Below are positions 20,124 to 29,400 of a stretch of 36,154 nt of DNA, piece after piece (the stretch's first letter is position 1; every line of letters starts with the position of its first letter). This DNA is from an uncultured Pelagibacteraceae bacterium (lineage in GTDB: Bacteria > Pseudomonadota > Alphaproteobacteria > Pelagibacterales > Pelagibacteraceae). The stretch is from NCBI GenBank assembly GCA_902531175.1, contig CACADE010000010.1:1-36154 (forward strand), in the 5' to 3' direction. The position numbers and the translations under genes are program-made. Below the pieces are notes generated by a model. The model was not told the DNA's origin. It saw only the letters and a list, made by a program, of their open reading frames with translations, and ran no database searches.

Positions 20124-21899
20124 ATTATTTTCAAATAATCCACTAAGCTGACCAATCATTACATCACCTAACTCTTGAACGTCAGCAATTTTTATTGCTT
20201 TTTTGTAATATCTCGAAACATCGTGGCCAATACCTATGGCAAGAATTTCGATATCACTTTTGTTTTCAATTGATTTTACAGTTTGCTTCAGATGTTTTTC
20301 TAAAAAATCACCCGAGTTAACAGATAATGTTGAATCATCAACCGGAGCTCCATCTGAAATAACCATAAGAATTTTTCTTTCTTCTTTTCTTTTCTTAAGT
20401 CTATTGAAAGCCCAAGTAATAGCTTCACCATCAATATTTTCTTTAAGCAAACCCTCTTTTAGCATTAAACCTAAATTTTTTTTTGACTGTCTCCAGTGAG
20501 TATCAGCAGATTTATAAATTATATGTCTTAAGTCATTCAAACGACCTGGATTTTTTAATTTTCCAAGTTTATTCCACTTTTCTCTACTCTTACCACCCTT
20601 CCAATTTTTTGTTGTGAAACCAAGAATTTCTACTTTAACTGAACATCTTTCTAATGTTCTAGACAATATATCAGCACAAAGGGCTGCAATAGTAATTGGC
20701 CTTCCTCTCATTGATCCAGAATTATCTATGAGTAAAGTCACAACTGTATCTTTAAACTCCAAATCTTTCTCTTTTTTAAAAGAAAGAGAATTATATGGAT
20801 CAATTATTATTCTTGGTAATTTTGAACTATCTAATAAACCCTCTTCAAGATCAAATTCCCAAGATCTATTTTGTTTTGCAAGTAACTGTCTTTGTAATTT
20901 ATTAGCGAGTTTTGTAATTATGTCTTGGAAACTAGTTAGCTGTTGATCTAAATTTTTTCTTAATTTAAAAATTTCCTCTGAGTTTTCCAATGTTTCTGCT
21001 TTTGCTGTCTCATCAAATTCTGAAGTATATATTTTATATTCTTTATTGCTTATTCCTAAATTTTTTTTCTGAACAATATTTTCTATTTCATTGTTTTCAG
21101 CATCATCATTTCCAAGTTGTTCATCAAGCCTAAATTCATTCATTTCGTCAGAACTATCAACTCCTTCATTGATACTGTCTTCCTCTTCTCTTTCCTGAGA
21201 TTCTCCACTATCTGTTTTTTGATCATCTTTTGAATTGTTATTATCTTGTTCATCTTCTTTCTGCTCTTCCCTTTTGTTTTCTTCTTCAGACTCAAAGATT
21301 TCCATATTCTGGAGAATTTCTGATATTTTGGAATTATATACGTCTTGATTCTCTGCATTTTCTTTTAAAAAGTTTATGTGTTTATCTAAAGATTTTTCAA
21401 AATCATCTTTCCAGTATGATAAAATTTTTTTAGCGCTTTCAGATAAACTTACATTCATTAGTTTATTAAGCATATAATATTCAAAAGCTTCAGAAACATT
21501 AGACTCCTCTTTCTTTTTTATATTTTCAGATTTTGCCATACCAATCTTATTGTTATATTTGGTCATTAAATTTTTAGAAATTCCCCTCATCATTTGTGAT
21601 CCTAAAAGTTCATATCTTATTTTTTCAGAAATTTTATACAGTGTATGACAAGTAGGTGTTTTTGGAATATTTTGTTCCAAAGTAGAATTATCAGAAAATT
21701 TTCTTTTTAATGCTTCCGAATCTGCTTCGGCTCTTAATTTAAAAAAGTTTTCCTTATCTTTTAAATTATCAAATTTAGAAATATTAAATTCTTTTAAATT
21801 TTTTTTGTCTTTTAATGTATTTGTTTCACCTGAAATGGCTTTAATCGTTGAGTTTAAAGCTTGTTTAAATTGCTCTTTTATAAGATCATCTTTGTTCAT
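20109..21899 (-). CDS. cobT: CobT-like VWA subunit (cobaltochelatase CobT family)
   Basis: A 596-residue partner of the CobS AAA+ ATPase. The N-terminal helical CobT domain (about 1-200) is followed by a strongly acidic Glu/Asp/Asn/Gln-rich linker (about 204-275). A C-terminal von Willebrand A domain carries the MIDAS motif DNSGSM (392-397) and a second conserved segment [11 protein letters not shown]. This is the normal CobT layout. The classical role is magnesium-type insertion of Co into hydrogenobyrinic acid diamide with CobN and CobS. No cobN or other cobalamin gene is in this window, so the name describes family, not proven function. It starts one base from the cobS stop and is convergent with the kinase gene. 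Confidence 0.92.
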   Translation of the reverse strand: MNKDDLIKEQFKQALNSTIKAISGETNTLKDKKNLKEFNISKFDNLKDKENFFKLRAEADSEALKRKFSDNSTLEQNIPKTPTCHTLYKISEKIRYELLGSQMMRGISKNLMTKYNNKIGMAKSENIKKKEESNVSEAFEYYMLNKLMNVSLSESAKKILSYWKDDFEKSLDKHINFLKENAENQDVYNSKISEILQNMEIFESEEENKREEQKEDEQDNNNSKDDQKTDSGESQEREEEDSINEGVDSSDEMNEFRLDEQLGNDDAENNEIENIVQKKNLGISNKEYKIYTSEFDETAKAETLENSEEIFKLRKNLDQQLTSFQDIITKLANKLQRQLLAKQNRSWEFDLEEGLLDSSKLPRIIIDPYNSLSFKKEKDLEFKDTVVTLLIDNSGSMRGRPITIAALCADILSRTLERCSVKVEILGFTTKNWKGGKSREKWNKLGKLKNPGRLNDLRHIIYKSADTHWRQSKKNLGLMLKEGLLKENIDGEAITWAFNRLKKRKEERKILMVISDGAPVDDSTLSVNSGDFLEKHLKQTVKSIENKSDIEILAIGIGHDVSRYYKKAIKIADVQELGDVMIGQLSGLFENNKKLH

Positions 21900-22873
21900 T
21901 AAACCTGAATATTTATCATCGACTCTGGCAATTCTTCACCAAAACATCTTTGATAGTATTCTGCGATTGTATTCTTTTCTACATCATCACATTTATTTAA
22001 AAAAGTTACTCTGAATGCATAGCCTACGTCTTTAAATATTTCAGAATTTTCTGCCCAATGTAGTACTGTCCTAGGGCTCATAACAGTTGAAATATCTCCA
22101 GCCATAAAGCCTTTTCTTGTTAATGTCGCAACTTTTATCATGTTTGCAACTCTTTCTTTACCTTTGTTATTATCTAAAGACTTGTTTTTTCCCAAAATAA
22201 TTTCCATTTCTTTTTCCAAAGCTAAATAATTTAGTGTTGTAACTATGTTCCATCTATCCATTTGCCCCTGGTTTATTTGTTGTGTTCCGTGATAGAGGCC
22301 AGTTGTATCTCCTAAACCAACAGTATTTGAGGTTGCAAATAATCTAAAATATTTATTTTGTTTAATGACCTTATTCTTATCTAATAAAGTAAAATTTCCC
22401 TCAGCTTCTAAAACTCTTTGAATTACAAACATCACATCTGGTCTACCAGCATCATATTCATCAAATACTAAAGCTACTGGATTTTGTATTGACCAAGGAA
22501 GAATTCCCTCCTTGAATTCTGTAACTTGTTTGCCATCTTTAATTACAATTGAGTCTTTACCAATTAAATCTATTCTACTAACATGGCTATCTAAGTTAAT
22601 TCTGATACATGGCCAGTTCAATCTGGCTGCAATTTGTTCTATATGTGTTGATTTACCTGTTCCGTGATAACCTTGTACTAAGACTCTTTTATTAAATGAA
22701 AATCCAGAAAGAATTGCTAAAGTTGTATCTTTATCAAATTTATAAGTTTTATCTATATCTGGCACATAATCGGTTTTTTTTGAAAATGCATCCACTTCCA
22801 TATCAGAGTCAATGCCGAAAGTTTGTTTAATTGATAGTTTAATATCTGGAGTTTGTTCAATATTTGTTGTCAA
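21899..22873 (-). CDS. cobS: CobS-like AAA+ ATPase
   Basis: A 324-residue MoxR-type AAA+ protein close to CobS of aerobic cobaltochelatase. The conserved N-terminus ([18 protein letters not shown]) is followed by Walker [10 protein letters not shown] (68-76, K74), the [15 protein letters not shown] segment, Walker B ALVFDEYD (134-141) and sensor 1 ATSNT. A C-terminal helical lid follows. It should form a hexameric ring that remodels a client through the CobT VWA adaptor. The start overlaps the J-domain gene by 17 bp and the stop abuts cobT, so the three are one unit. The ATPase residues are intact. The client in this organism is unknown. Confidence 0.93.
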   Translation of the reverse strand: MTTNIEQTPDIKLSIKQTFGIDSDMEVDAFSKKTDYVPDIDKTYKFDKDTTLAILSGFSFNKRVLVQGYHGTGKSTHIEQIAARLNWPCIRINLDSHVSRIDLIGKDSIVIKDGKQVTEFKEGILPWSIQNPVALVFDEYDAGRPDVMFVIQRVLEAEGNFTLLDKNKVIKQNKYFRLFATSNTVGLGDTTGLYHGTQQINQGQMDRWNIVTTLNYLALEKEMEIILGKNKSLDNNKGKERVANMIKVATLTRKGFMAGDISTVMSPRTVLHWAENSEIFKDVGYAFRVTFLNKCDDVEKNTIAEYYQRCFGEELPESMINIQV

Positions 22874-23390
22874 TTTTGTCCTTATATGTATTTTTTAATT
22901 GGGTATAAGCTAAAGTTATTACTTTAAGCTTATCTTCAAATTTTTTATTGCCAGCATTCATATCAGGGTGAAATTTTTTCACAAGTCTTTTGAATTTTTC
23001 TTGTATTTTAGCCCATTTTAAACCAACTCCAACTCCCAAAATTTCAAAGGCTTTAAGGTCATTGCTATTAAACTTAAACTTATTCATATGATTCAAATTA
23101 CTAAAATCTTTAAATTTCCCATTTTCATCTTTTAAAGTGTTATTCCACAATATTTTGAAAAAATTATCTGAAGAGCTGAAACTCTGTGTTGGCTTATGCC
23201 ATGTCATGTCAGACTTTAAAAAGTTCATTACTTGTTCATCGCTCATTCCTGAAAAATAATTCCAGCTTTTATTAAACTCTCTTACATGTTCAAGACAGAG
23301 AAGCCGATATTCTTTGCTGTTATCCTTTTCTTTTGGAGCTTTGTAAAGTCCCTCTTCGTTACAATTATTCCATTCACAAATATTTTTCAT
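22857..23390 (-). CDS. J-domain protein with N-terminal Cys/His cluster
   Basis: A 177-residue DnaJ-like cochaperone. The J domain is C-terminal (about 114-175, [19 protein letters not shown], with HPD at 141-143), so it should stimulate an Hsp70 (DnaK). The N-terminus carries C5-x4-C10 and C32-x2-H35, a probable zinc-binding cluster also found in the alphaproteobacterial family that sits beside cobS. The middle segment is hydrophilic. I chose the ATG at 23390; an in-frame TTG at 23405 would add five residues but leave only 5 bp before bolA. It heads the cobS-cobT unit and is divergent from bolA. Confidence 0.87.
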   Translation of the reverse strand: MKNICEWNNCNEEGLYKAPKEKDNSKEYRLLCLEHVREFNKSWNYFSGMSDEQVMNFLKSDMTWHKPTQSFSSSDNFFKILWNNTLKDENGKFKDFSNLNHMNKFKFNSNDLKAFEILGVGVGLKWAKIQEKFKRLVKKFHPDMNAGNKKFEDKLKVITLAYTQLKNTYKDKIDNKY

Positions 23391-23400
23391 ATTATATAAT
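23391..23400. promoter_or_regulatory. Palindromic -10 element between the J-protein gene and bolA
   Basis: ATTATATAAT is a perfect palindrome. On the + strand TATAAT (23395-23400), with TTCACA (23373-23378) 16 bases upstream, would start transcription about 3-4 bases before the bolA ATG at 23411. The - strand TATAAT lies directly against the J-protein ATG, so it could serve that gene only if a downstream start is used or the real - promoter lies within bolA. Confidence 0.35.
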
Positions 23401-23410
23401 ATCAAGTTTA

Positions 23411-23671
23411 ATGGATATTAATCAACTTTCAAAAAAAATTGAAAATAAACTTTTAAAAGATGCTTATATAAAAGACGTAAAGATAATTGACAACACTTAT
23501 AAACATTTAAAACACAATTCACATCAGAAAGGTAAATTTCATATCAAATTAGAAATAAATTCTGACATATTAAAAAAAACCAATAGAGTTCAATCTAATA
23601 AAGTAATTTACAAAATTTTAAGCGAAGAATTGAAAACTGATATTCATTCTTTACAAATAAGCTTTATTTAA
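23411..23671 (+). CDS. bolA: BolA family protein
   Basis: An 86-residue BolA-like protein, of typical length, with the alpha-beta-beta-alpha-beta pattern. It shows the family's HxxHxxGKFH-like centre (KHNSHQKGKFHIKLEINS) and a conserved helix-turn segment RVQSNKVIYKIL leading to a terminal His-containing strand (IHSLQISF). BolA proteins pair with monothiol glutaredoxins to bind or traffic [2Fe-2S] clusters; no glutaredoxin gene is in this window. I place the start at the ATG at 23411, because the 26 codons upstream belong to the opposite-strand J gene and show no BolA similarity. Its last 21 bases overlap aroB. Confidence 0.88.
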   Translation: MDINQLSKKIENKLLKDAYIKDVKIIDNTYKHLKHNSHQKGKFHIKLEINSDILKKTNRVQSNKVIYKILSEELKTDIHSLQISFI

Positions 23672-24766
23672 TTCTTTTAATAAAAACTTGTTCAATTCAC
23701 TTGATTTGGCATGATAATTTAGGTTTAATTTTCCAAAATTCCTTATTAATATTAAGTTTATATTATCTGATTTATTTTTTTTATCGCTTTTCATAAAATT
23801 AATAATTGATGTAATCTTCCTTTTATTAAAAAGATCTTTATATTTATTTTTAATTTCGATCTTTTTAATATGATTATTTATTAATTCTGAGTTTGAATTT
23901 GAAATAATTTTTTTTTCTTTACTAAAATTTACAGCATTCATTAAACCAAATATAACAGCTTCTCCATGATTTAATTTTTTTGAGTAACTAAGAGTAGCCT
24001 CATATGCATGAGCAAAAGTATGGCCGAGATTTAAAGACTTTCTTAAATTTTTTTCTTTTTCATCCTTTTCAATAATTTTTTTTTTTAATAAACAGCTATT
24101 TAAAATTGCATTAATTATAAAATTTCCTTTTAGGTTCAAAATCTTATTAAAATTTTTATCTAAAAAAATAAATTTTTTTTTGCTATCAATCAAACTACTT
24201 TTTAGTATTTCAGCATATCCACATACAATTTCTCTTTTTGGGAGTGTACGTAGTAAATTAATATCTGAAACTACCAAATCTGGCTGATAAAAACTTCCAA
24301 CAAGATTTTTTCCAAATTTATTATTAATACCAGTTTTTCCGCCTATAGAAGAATCGACTTGAGCTAATAAAGTGGAGGGTATGTTAATAAATTTAATTCC
24401 TCTTTTAAATGTGCTGGCGGCATATCCAACCACATCTCCTGTAATTCCTCCGCCAAAAGAAATTATACAGTCTTCTCTATAAAAATTATTTTTAAATAAA
24501 ACATTATGTATTTTATCGACACTTAAGTTACTTTTATTTTTCTCATTTGCACTAAAATTTAAAGTATAAATTTTTTGATTTTTTAAATTTCCTAAGAGTA
24601 GTTTTTTAAATTTTTTTGGTATCTTACTATCAATTACTATTAAACATTTTGAAAATGATAATTTATTTTTTTTTAAAATATTTCTTAATTTTGAAATTAG
24701 ATTTGTACCAATATGAACTTCGTAATTTTTATTTTTAGTTTTAACCCTTATTATTTTTTGTTTCAT
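23651..24766 (-). CDS. aroB: 3-dehydroquinate synthase
   Basis: The second shikimate enzyme (371 aa), converting DAHP to 3-dehydroquinate with NAD+ and a divalent metal. The NAD site is GGGITGDVVGYAAS, followed by KRGIKFINIPSTLLAQVDSSIGGKTG with its active-site Asp/Lys. Zinc ligands are expected at the Glu of YAEILKSS, the His of LNLGHTFAHA and the His of NHGEA; all are visible. The length matches the family. Its start overlaps aroK by 26 bp, keeping the common aroK-aroB order. It is convergent with bolA, and the 3' ends overlap by 21 bp. Confidence 0.97.
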   Translation of the reverse strand: MKQKIIRVKTKNKNYEVHIGTNLISKLRNILKKNKLSFSKCLIVIDSKIPKKFKKLLLGNLKNQKIYTLNFSANEKNKSNLSVDKIHNVLFKNNFYREDCIISFGGGITGDVVGYAASTFKRGIKFINIPSTLLAQVDSSIGGKTGINNKFGKNLVGSFYQPDLVVSDINLLRTLPKREIVCGYAEILKSSLIDSKKKFIFLDKNFNKILNLKGNFIINAILNSCLLKKKIIEKDEKEKNLRKSLNLGHTFAHAYEATLSYSKKLNHGEAVIFGLMNAVNFSKEKKIISNSNSELINNHIKKIEIKNKYKDLFNKRKITSIINFMKSDKKNKSDNINLILIRNFGKLNLNYHAKSSELNKFLLKELNKAYL

Positions 24767-25265
24767 ATTTTTTTATAATTTTATTTGCTATTTCATTTTT
24801 ATTTAGCTGATCACAATTAATTGTGAAGTCTGCCAAACTATATATTCTAGCTCTTTCACTTATTAATCTCTCTAGATTTGTTTCACTTAATGTCATAGCT
24901 AGAGGTCTTTTTTTGCTACCATTAATTCTTTTAATTATTATATCTTTTTTCCAATTCAACCAAAAACTAAAAGAACTCTTCTTACACTCTTTCCTAATAT
25001 TAGTATTAATATATGCACCTCCACCTAGTGATAAAATTTGTTTCTCACCTTTTAAACAAGATAATGTTACTTCTTCTTCACATTCGCGGAAGAATTTTTC
25101 TCCTTTTTTTTTGAAAATTTCTGCAATTTTCATTTTTTCTTTTTCTTCAATTTTATTATCTATATCAATAAATTTAAGTTTGGTTTGTTTGGAAATCAAT
25201 TTTCCTATTAATGTCTTTCCCGAGCCCATCATACCTACTAAAACTAGATTTTTATTTGATTCCAT
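24741..25265 (-). CDS. aroK: Shikimate kinase
   Basis: A 174-residue P-loop kinase that phosphorylates shikimate at the 3-OH using ATP. Walker A is GMMGSGKT (12-19). The shikimate-binding residues lie in DIDNKIE (34-40), the FFRECEEE segment and GGGAYI (about 79-84). The lid carries RPLA. The length is normal and it is cytosolic. It is the first gene of the aroK-aroB pair, and the ATG at 25265 is followed by the family-like NLVLVGMMGSGK start. Confidence 0.96.
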   Translation of the reverse strand: MESNKNLVLVGMMGSGKTLIGKLISKQTKLKFIDIDNKIEEKEKMKIAEIFKKKGEKFFRECEEEVTLSCLKGEKQILSLGGGAYINTNIRKECKKSSFSFWLNWKKDIIIKRINGSKKRPLAMTLSETNLERLISERARIYSLADFTINCDQLNKNEIANKIIKKYETKNNKG

Positions 25266-25315
25266 ATATTTCTAAGTTGAAAAAACACAAATATGTCTTA
25301 TTTTGATTTTACAAA

Positions 25316-25345
25316 ATTATATGCTTTTAAAACATTATAATACAA
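25316..25345. promoter_or_regulatory. Divergent promoter region, aroK / 46-aa ORF
   Basis: On the - strand TTGTAT (25345-25340) and TATAAT (25321-25316) are 18 bases apart, a good promoter for aroKB with a leader of about 44 bases. On the + strand a perfect TATAAT (25336-25341) lies within the palindrome ATTATAAT (25334-25341), about 20 bases before the small ORF. Its -35 is weak. Confidence 0.4.
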
Positions 25346-25361
25346 AGGAATATAACATAAT

Positions 25362-25502
25362 ATGAAATTTGCAATTAAAGTTGGAATTATTTTTTTTATA
25401 TTAGCTTTGTCTATTGTTGTTTTGAGTCAAATTGATTTCCCATCCCCCAACAAAAAAATTGAAGTGATTTTGCCTAATGAAAATTTTAAAACAATTAAGT
25501 AA
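25362..25502 (+). CDS. Small single-pass membrane ORF, unknown function
   Basis: A 46-codon ORF: a short basic start (MKFAIK), a hydrophobic segment of about 16 residues (7-22, VGIIFFILALSIVVL), then a 24-residue polar tail containing SPNKKIEVILPNENF. It looks like a signal-anchor protein with an extracytoplasmic tail, or a secreted short peptide. Its 3' end overlaps the next gene by 26 bp in another frame, which suggests translational coupling. A perfect TATAAT and an AAAGGA sequence lie upstream. It fills what would otherwise be a 211-bp gap in a tightly packed genome. I do not recognise a family. Confidence 0.6.
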   Translation: MKFAIKVGIIFFILALSIVVLSQIDFPSPNKKIEVILPNENFKTIK

Positions 25503-27216
25503 TATAATTTTCAAAATAACCTTAATTTTATTTTTTTATAATTGTTCTTTTGCAAATGAACCAATCGATATCTGGAAAATTGAAAAAAAAGAGATTATTA
25601 ACAAAGAAAATTCAACCTCAAATATAAACACAAGTAATAATCTAAATACTAATACAACATTATCAGTTCAATCTAGTTCCAAGATAGTGGTAAATAAAGA
25701 AATCGAGTCATCCACTATAAAATTAGCTGGACTATATGATCCAGCACAGAACGGTCTAAAAATTGACATGTGGTCGAATAGTGATGGTGAGTTAATTAAA
25801 AGTATATTAAATAAAAATTTAAATAGAAACTTATCTGAATTTTCAAAAAAAATATTAGACATAGCTTTACTAACAAATTCATATATTCCTACAAATAATA
25901 TTACTGAAGACGAATTTTTAGAGTTTAAATTTAATCATTTAATAAACAAAAAAGATTTTGAATTAATTAAAGAATTTTTAATGAATAATTCCGAAGTTTC
26001 AAATAAAAATAAATTGATTAAATTTTATTCAGAATATTTTCTTTCAAACTCTGAGGTAAAAAAAGCATGTGAAATATTTAATATTAGTGGTGCTATTACT
26101 GATAAGTATTTAAATAATTTTAAAATTTATTGTTTAATTCTAGAAGATAAAAAAGAACAAGCTCAACTTCTTTTCGATTTGTCAAAAGAGTTGGATGAGA
26201 TTGACACTTTTTTTGAGAATAAATTTAATATATTAATGGGTTACGCTAACAAAGATGAAATAATTTCGGATGTAAATATTTTATATTTTCACTTATCTCA
26301 TAAAACAAATAATGATTTTAATTACGAGCCAAAGATGGACTCACCTAGATATATCTGGAGTTATTTGTCGTCATCAAATATTCTTAAAAATGCAAATTCC
26401 TTTGATATTGAAAATCCAGAAGATTTAAGGTTATTAGAAAGAGCAACTCATGAAAATGTATTTGATGAGAGAGAACTACTAGATACATATAAAAAATTTC
26501 AATTTAACTTAACACAACTATTAAATGCCAAAGATGCTTATAAATTACTTCCAGATTATGAGGGCAGAGCTTTATTATATCAAAGATTACTTCTATCTGT
26601 TGATGTCGAGCAAAGATTAAGTATGGCGTCTGAACTATATAAATCTTTCCAAAAAAAAAAATTAGATAATGCGTTTGATAATGAAATCAAAGTAATATTA
26701 AAAAAAATAAAAAAAGATGATGTTCCCTCAAATTTTACTACCTTTTATGAAAATCATACTGACAATAAGTTAAAAAAAGAGAGAAAGATAAAATTTAATA
26801 ATAAAAAAATACATCAGTCAAAATTATTAAATTACTTTTTAAATAAAACTAGTTTGCCTAAAGCTGAAAAGGAAACAAACGATATTTTGAAAAAAATTAA
26901 AAGAAATAAAAAATATGTATTTTCTACAAAAGATATGATTCTTATTGAATCGCTTAAATCAGATGGTGTAAAAATAGATAAAAAATACTCAAACCTTTAT
27001 GAATACAACTTTCAGTTTTCCTCTGATATAAAGCAAATGCTATCGAATGGAGAGTTAGGTTTATTATTAATTAAAATAGTAGATATTGTTGGTGAAAGTA
27101 ACCTTGAAGATCTAGATATAAACACAGTGAATTTATTAGTTTCAACTATGAACGAGTTAAAAAATGTAGATTTAAGGAACGAAATTCTAATAGAAGTCTT
27201 GCCTTTAAAAGTCTAA
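25477..27216 (+). CDS. Exported protein of unknown function
   Basis: A 579-residue protein with a probable Sec signal peptide (basic MKILKQLSNIIFK, hydrophobic ITLILFF, likely cleavage after SFA near residue 27). There is no lipobox and no further strong membrane helix. A low-complexity Asn/Ser/Thr-rich stretch (about 42-68) leads to a mostly helical, Lys/Asp/Leu-rich body that might be an alpha-solenoid, though I find no clear TPR consensus. Segments such as IKLAGLYDPAQNGL and LPDYEGRALLYQRLLLS look constrained. It lies between the 46-codon membrane ORF and def, 14 bp before def. I cannot assign a function; a periplasmic scaffold or envelope role is only a guess. Confidence 0.75.
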   Translation: MKILKQLSNIIFKITLILFFYNCSFANEPIDIWKIEKKEIINKENSTSNINTSNNLNTNTTLSVQSSSKIVVNKEIESSTIKLAGLYDPAQNGLKIDMWSNSDGELIKSILNKNLNRNLSEFSKKILDIALLTNSYIPTNNITEDEFLEFKFNHLINKKDFELIKEFLMNNSEVSNKNKLIKFYSEYFLSNSEVKKACEIFNISGAITDKYLNNFKIYCLILEDKKEQAQLLFDLSKELDEIDTFFENKFNILMGYANKDEIISDVNILYFHLSHKTNNDFNYEPKMDSPRYIWSYLSSSNILKNANSFDIENPEDLRLLERATHENVFDERELLDTYKKFQFNLTQLLNAKDAYKLLPDYEGRALLYQRLLLSVDVEQRLSMASELYKSFQKKKLDNAFDNEIKVILKKIKKDDVPSNFTTFYENHTDNKLKKERKIKFNNKKIHQSKLLNYFLNKTSLPKAEKETNDILKKIKRNKKYVFSTKDMILIESLKSDGVKIDKKYSNLYEYNFQFSSDIKQMLSNGELGLLLIKIVDIVGESNLEDLDINTVNLLVSTMNELKNVDLRNEILIEVLPLKV

Positions 27217-27230
27217 AGAATAAATAAACT

Positions 27231-27752
27231 ATGTCAGTAAAAGAACTAATCACAGTACCTGATGATATTCTTAGAAAAAAATCTGAGCCATTAAATAAAG
27301 TTGATATTAATGAAAAAAAACTCATAAAAGATTTATTTGAAACTATGTACCATCACAACGGTATAGGTTTAGCAGCTGTTCAAGTTGGAATCCTTAAAAG
27401 AGTAGTTGTTTTAGATGTCTCAAAAAATGAAAATGAAAAAAAACCTATATGCTTTATTAATCCACAAATTAAAACTTTAAGTGAAAAAATGTCTACATAT
27501 GAGGAAGGTTGTTTATCAATACCTAATACCTTTATTGAGATAGAGAGGCCAGAAATTTGTACTGTAGCATATATAGATGAAAATGGTGATAAGAAAGAAA
27601 TGGAATGCGATGGACTGCTCTCAACATGTTTACAACATGAAATAAATCACTTAGATGGAAAACTAATAATTGATTATTTATCTAAAATCAAAAAAGATTT
27701 AATAATAAAAAAATTGTCTAAACAAAAAACTTCTAATAGAGTTGTTGTTTAA
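27231..27752 (+). CDS. def: Peptide deformylase
   Basis: A 173-residue Fe/Zn enzyme that removes the N-formyl group from nascent proteins. All three family motifs are present: GIGLAAVQVG (44-53), EGCLS (92-96, metal ligand C94) and QHEINH (135-140, ligands H136 and H140, catalytic E137). The fourth residue of the last motif is Asn where many homologues have Asp (HEIDH), a mild variation. The length is typical. It is followed directly by fmt, so addition and removal of the formyl group are encoded together. Confidence 0.97.
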   Translation: MSVKELITVPDDILRKKSEPLNKVDINEKKLIKDLFETMYHHNGIGLAAVQVGILKRVVVLDVSKNENEKKPICFINPQIKTLSEKMSTYEEGCLSIPNTFIEIERPEICTVAYIDENGDKKEMECDGLLSTCLQHEINHLDGKLIIDYLSKIKKDLIIKKLSKQKTSNRVVV

Positions 27753-28667
27753 ATGTCAAATATTGTATTCATGGGTACACCACAATTTGCTGTGCCTATT
27801 CTAAAAAAAATTAATAAAAAATATAAAATTAACTGTGTTTTTACCCAGCCTCCAAGTAAATCAAATAGAGGTCAAAAGTTTACTAAATCATCAATTCATA
27901 AATGTGCTGAGGAACTTAATCTAAAAATTAAAACCCCAAAAAAAATTGATGAAGAATTTGAATATCTTAAAGAATTAAATATAGATATTGTAATTGTCGT
28001 TGCATACGGACAGTTATTTTCAAAAAAAATTCTTGATTTGAGTAAAAAAGGTTTTTTGAACATTCATGCTTCATTATTACCAAAATGGAGAGGGGCGGCA
28101 CCAATCCAAAGATCGATTTTAAACATTGAAAAAAAAACTGGTATATCATTTATGAAAATTAATGAAAAATTAGATTCCGGACCAGTATGTAACAAATATT
28201 CAGTAGATATTCTTGACCAAGATAATGCAGAAACTTTGTCTGAAAAATTATCTTATTTGAGTACAGAAAAAATTATAGAAAATGTGCAAAATGTTTTAGA
28301 AGGAGAAGCAATATTTAAAGAGCAAGATCATACAAAAGCTACTTACGCAAGGAAAATTCAAAAAATAGAAGGAAAGATAGATTGGAATAATAACGCTAGT
28401 AAAATAATTGCTCAAATAAATGGCTTATATCCAAAACCCGGTGCATGGTTTGAGCTTAACAACAAAAGATATAAAATTTTAAAAGCCAAAATAAACAAGC
28501 AGTCAGCAAAAATCGGTGAAGTAATTGACGAACAAATGACAATAGCATGTGGGGAAAATTCAATAAATATCATTGAGATACAAAAAGAAGGAAAGAATCC
28601 ACAATTAATAAATGAATTTTTATTAGGGAATAAGGTTAGAAAAGGAACAATAATTCCAAGTGAATAG
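27753..28667 (+). CDS. fmt: Methionyl-tRNA formyltransferase
   Basis: A 304-residue enzyme that formylates initiator Met-tRNA using 10-formyl-tetrahydrofolate. The N-terminal Rossmann-like domain starts with VFMGTPQFAVPIL. The catalytic region shows NIHASLLPKWRGAAPIQRSI, with the conserved Asn and His, and the later conserved Asp in EKLDSGPV. A C-terminal OB-like domain (about 205-304) contacts the tRNA. It begins on the base after the def stop and overlaps truA by 8 bp. The length is slightly shorter than in E. coli, consistent with the compact genome. Confidence 0.97.
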   Translation: MSNIVFMGTPQFAVPILKKINKKYKINCVFTQPPSKSNRGQKFTKSSIHKCAEELNLKIKTPKKIDEEFEYLKELNIDIVIVVAYGQLFSKKILDLSKKGFLNIHASLLPKWRGAAPIQRSILNIEKKTGISFMKINEKLDSGPVCNKYSVDILDQDNAETLSEKLSYLSTEKIIENVQNVLEGEAIFKEQDHTKATYARKIQKIEGKIDWNNNASKIIAQINGLYPKPGAWFELNNKRYKILKAKINKQSAKIGEVIDEQMTIACGENSINIIEIQKEGKNPQLINEFLLGNKVRKGTIIPSE

Positions 28668-29400
28668 ATATCAGATTTTAGTAGAATACGAAGGTACTCT
28701 ATACAATGGTTGGCAAATTCAAAAAAAAGGTAAGTCAATCCAGGAAAATATCGAGATTACCTTATCCAAACTATTAAAAGAAAAAATAAAAATTTACGGG
28801 TCTGGACGAACAGATACAGGAGTTCATGCCAAGGAGCAATCAGCACACTTTGATACTAACAATAAAATTATTCAAAAAGATAAACTAATAAATTCACTAA
28901 ACTTCTTTTTAAATAAAAAAAAAATATCTATTTTGAAAATAAAGAAAAAAAATAAATTTTTTCATTCAAGATATTCTGCAAAAGAAAGAAGGTATATATA
29001 TTTAATAAGAAATGATGTCTCTCCTTCTGTTATTAATTTTAACAGAGAGTGGCATATTAAAAAAAAAATTGATGTTGAATTGATGAAAAAGGGAGCAAAA
29101 AAATTAATTGGAACTCATGATTTTTCAACGTTTAGAGCATCTAATTGTGCTGCAAAAAGTCCGGTAAGAACCATGAAAAAGGTAAAAATAACAAAAGTTA
29201 AAAATGTTATAAAAATTCAATTTGTATCAAAATCATTTCTTAAGAGTCAAGTTAGATCCATGGTTGGTTCGCTAAAATACCTTGGTGAAAATAAATGGAA
29301 CTTAAAAAAATTTACCAGTGTATTTAATTCAAAATCTCGAAAAAATTGCGCTCCTATTGCTCCTGCACATGGCTTATATCTTGAGAAAATTATTTATTAG
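28660..29400 (+). CDS. truA: tRNA pseudouridine synthase A
   Basis: A 246-residue enzyme that makes pseudouridine at positions 38-40 of the tRNA anticodon arm. The N-terminus YQILVEYEGTLYNGWQIQ and the active-site segment GSGRTDTGVHA are clear, with the catalytic Asp at D52. Later family segments HDFSTFRAS and SQVRSMVG are present. The start is GTG at 28660, inside the fmt 3' end (8-bp overlap), and no ATG fits as well. Its final 11 bp overlap the convergent SET-domain gene, and a long T-tract follows the stop. Confidence 0.95.
   Translation: MNRYQILVEYEGTLYNGWQIQKKGKSIQENIEITLSKLLKEKIKIYGSGRTDTGVHAKEQSAHFDTNNKIIQKDKLINSLNFFLNKKKISILKIKKKNKFFHSRYSAKERRYIYLIRNDVSPSVINFNREWHIKKKIDVELMKKGAKKLIGTHDFSTFRASNCAAKSPVRTMKKVKITKVKNVIKIQFVSKSFLKSQVRSMVGSLKYLGENKWNLKKFTSVFNSKSRKNCAPIAPAHGLYLEKIIY

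Noticed and set aside
20109..22873. cobS/cobT as evidence of vitamin B12 synthesis
   Set aside because: No cobN or corrin-ring gene is visible here. The two families also occur with other clients, so the pathway cannot be claimed from this window.
23333..23410. N-terminal extension of bolA from 23333
   Set aside because: These 26 codons overlap the opposite J-protein gene and match nothing in BolA. The ATG at 23411 gives the family length.
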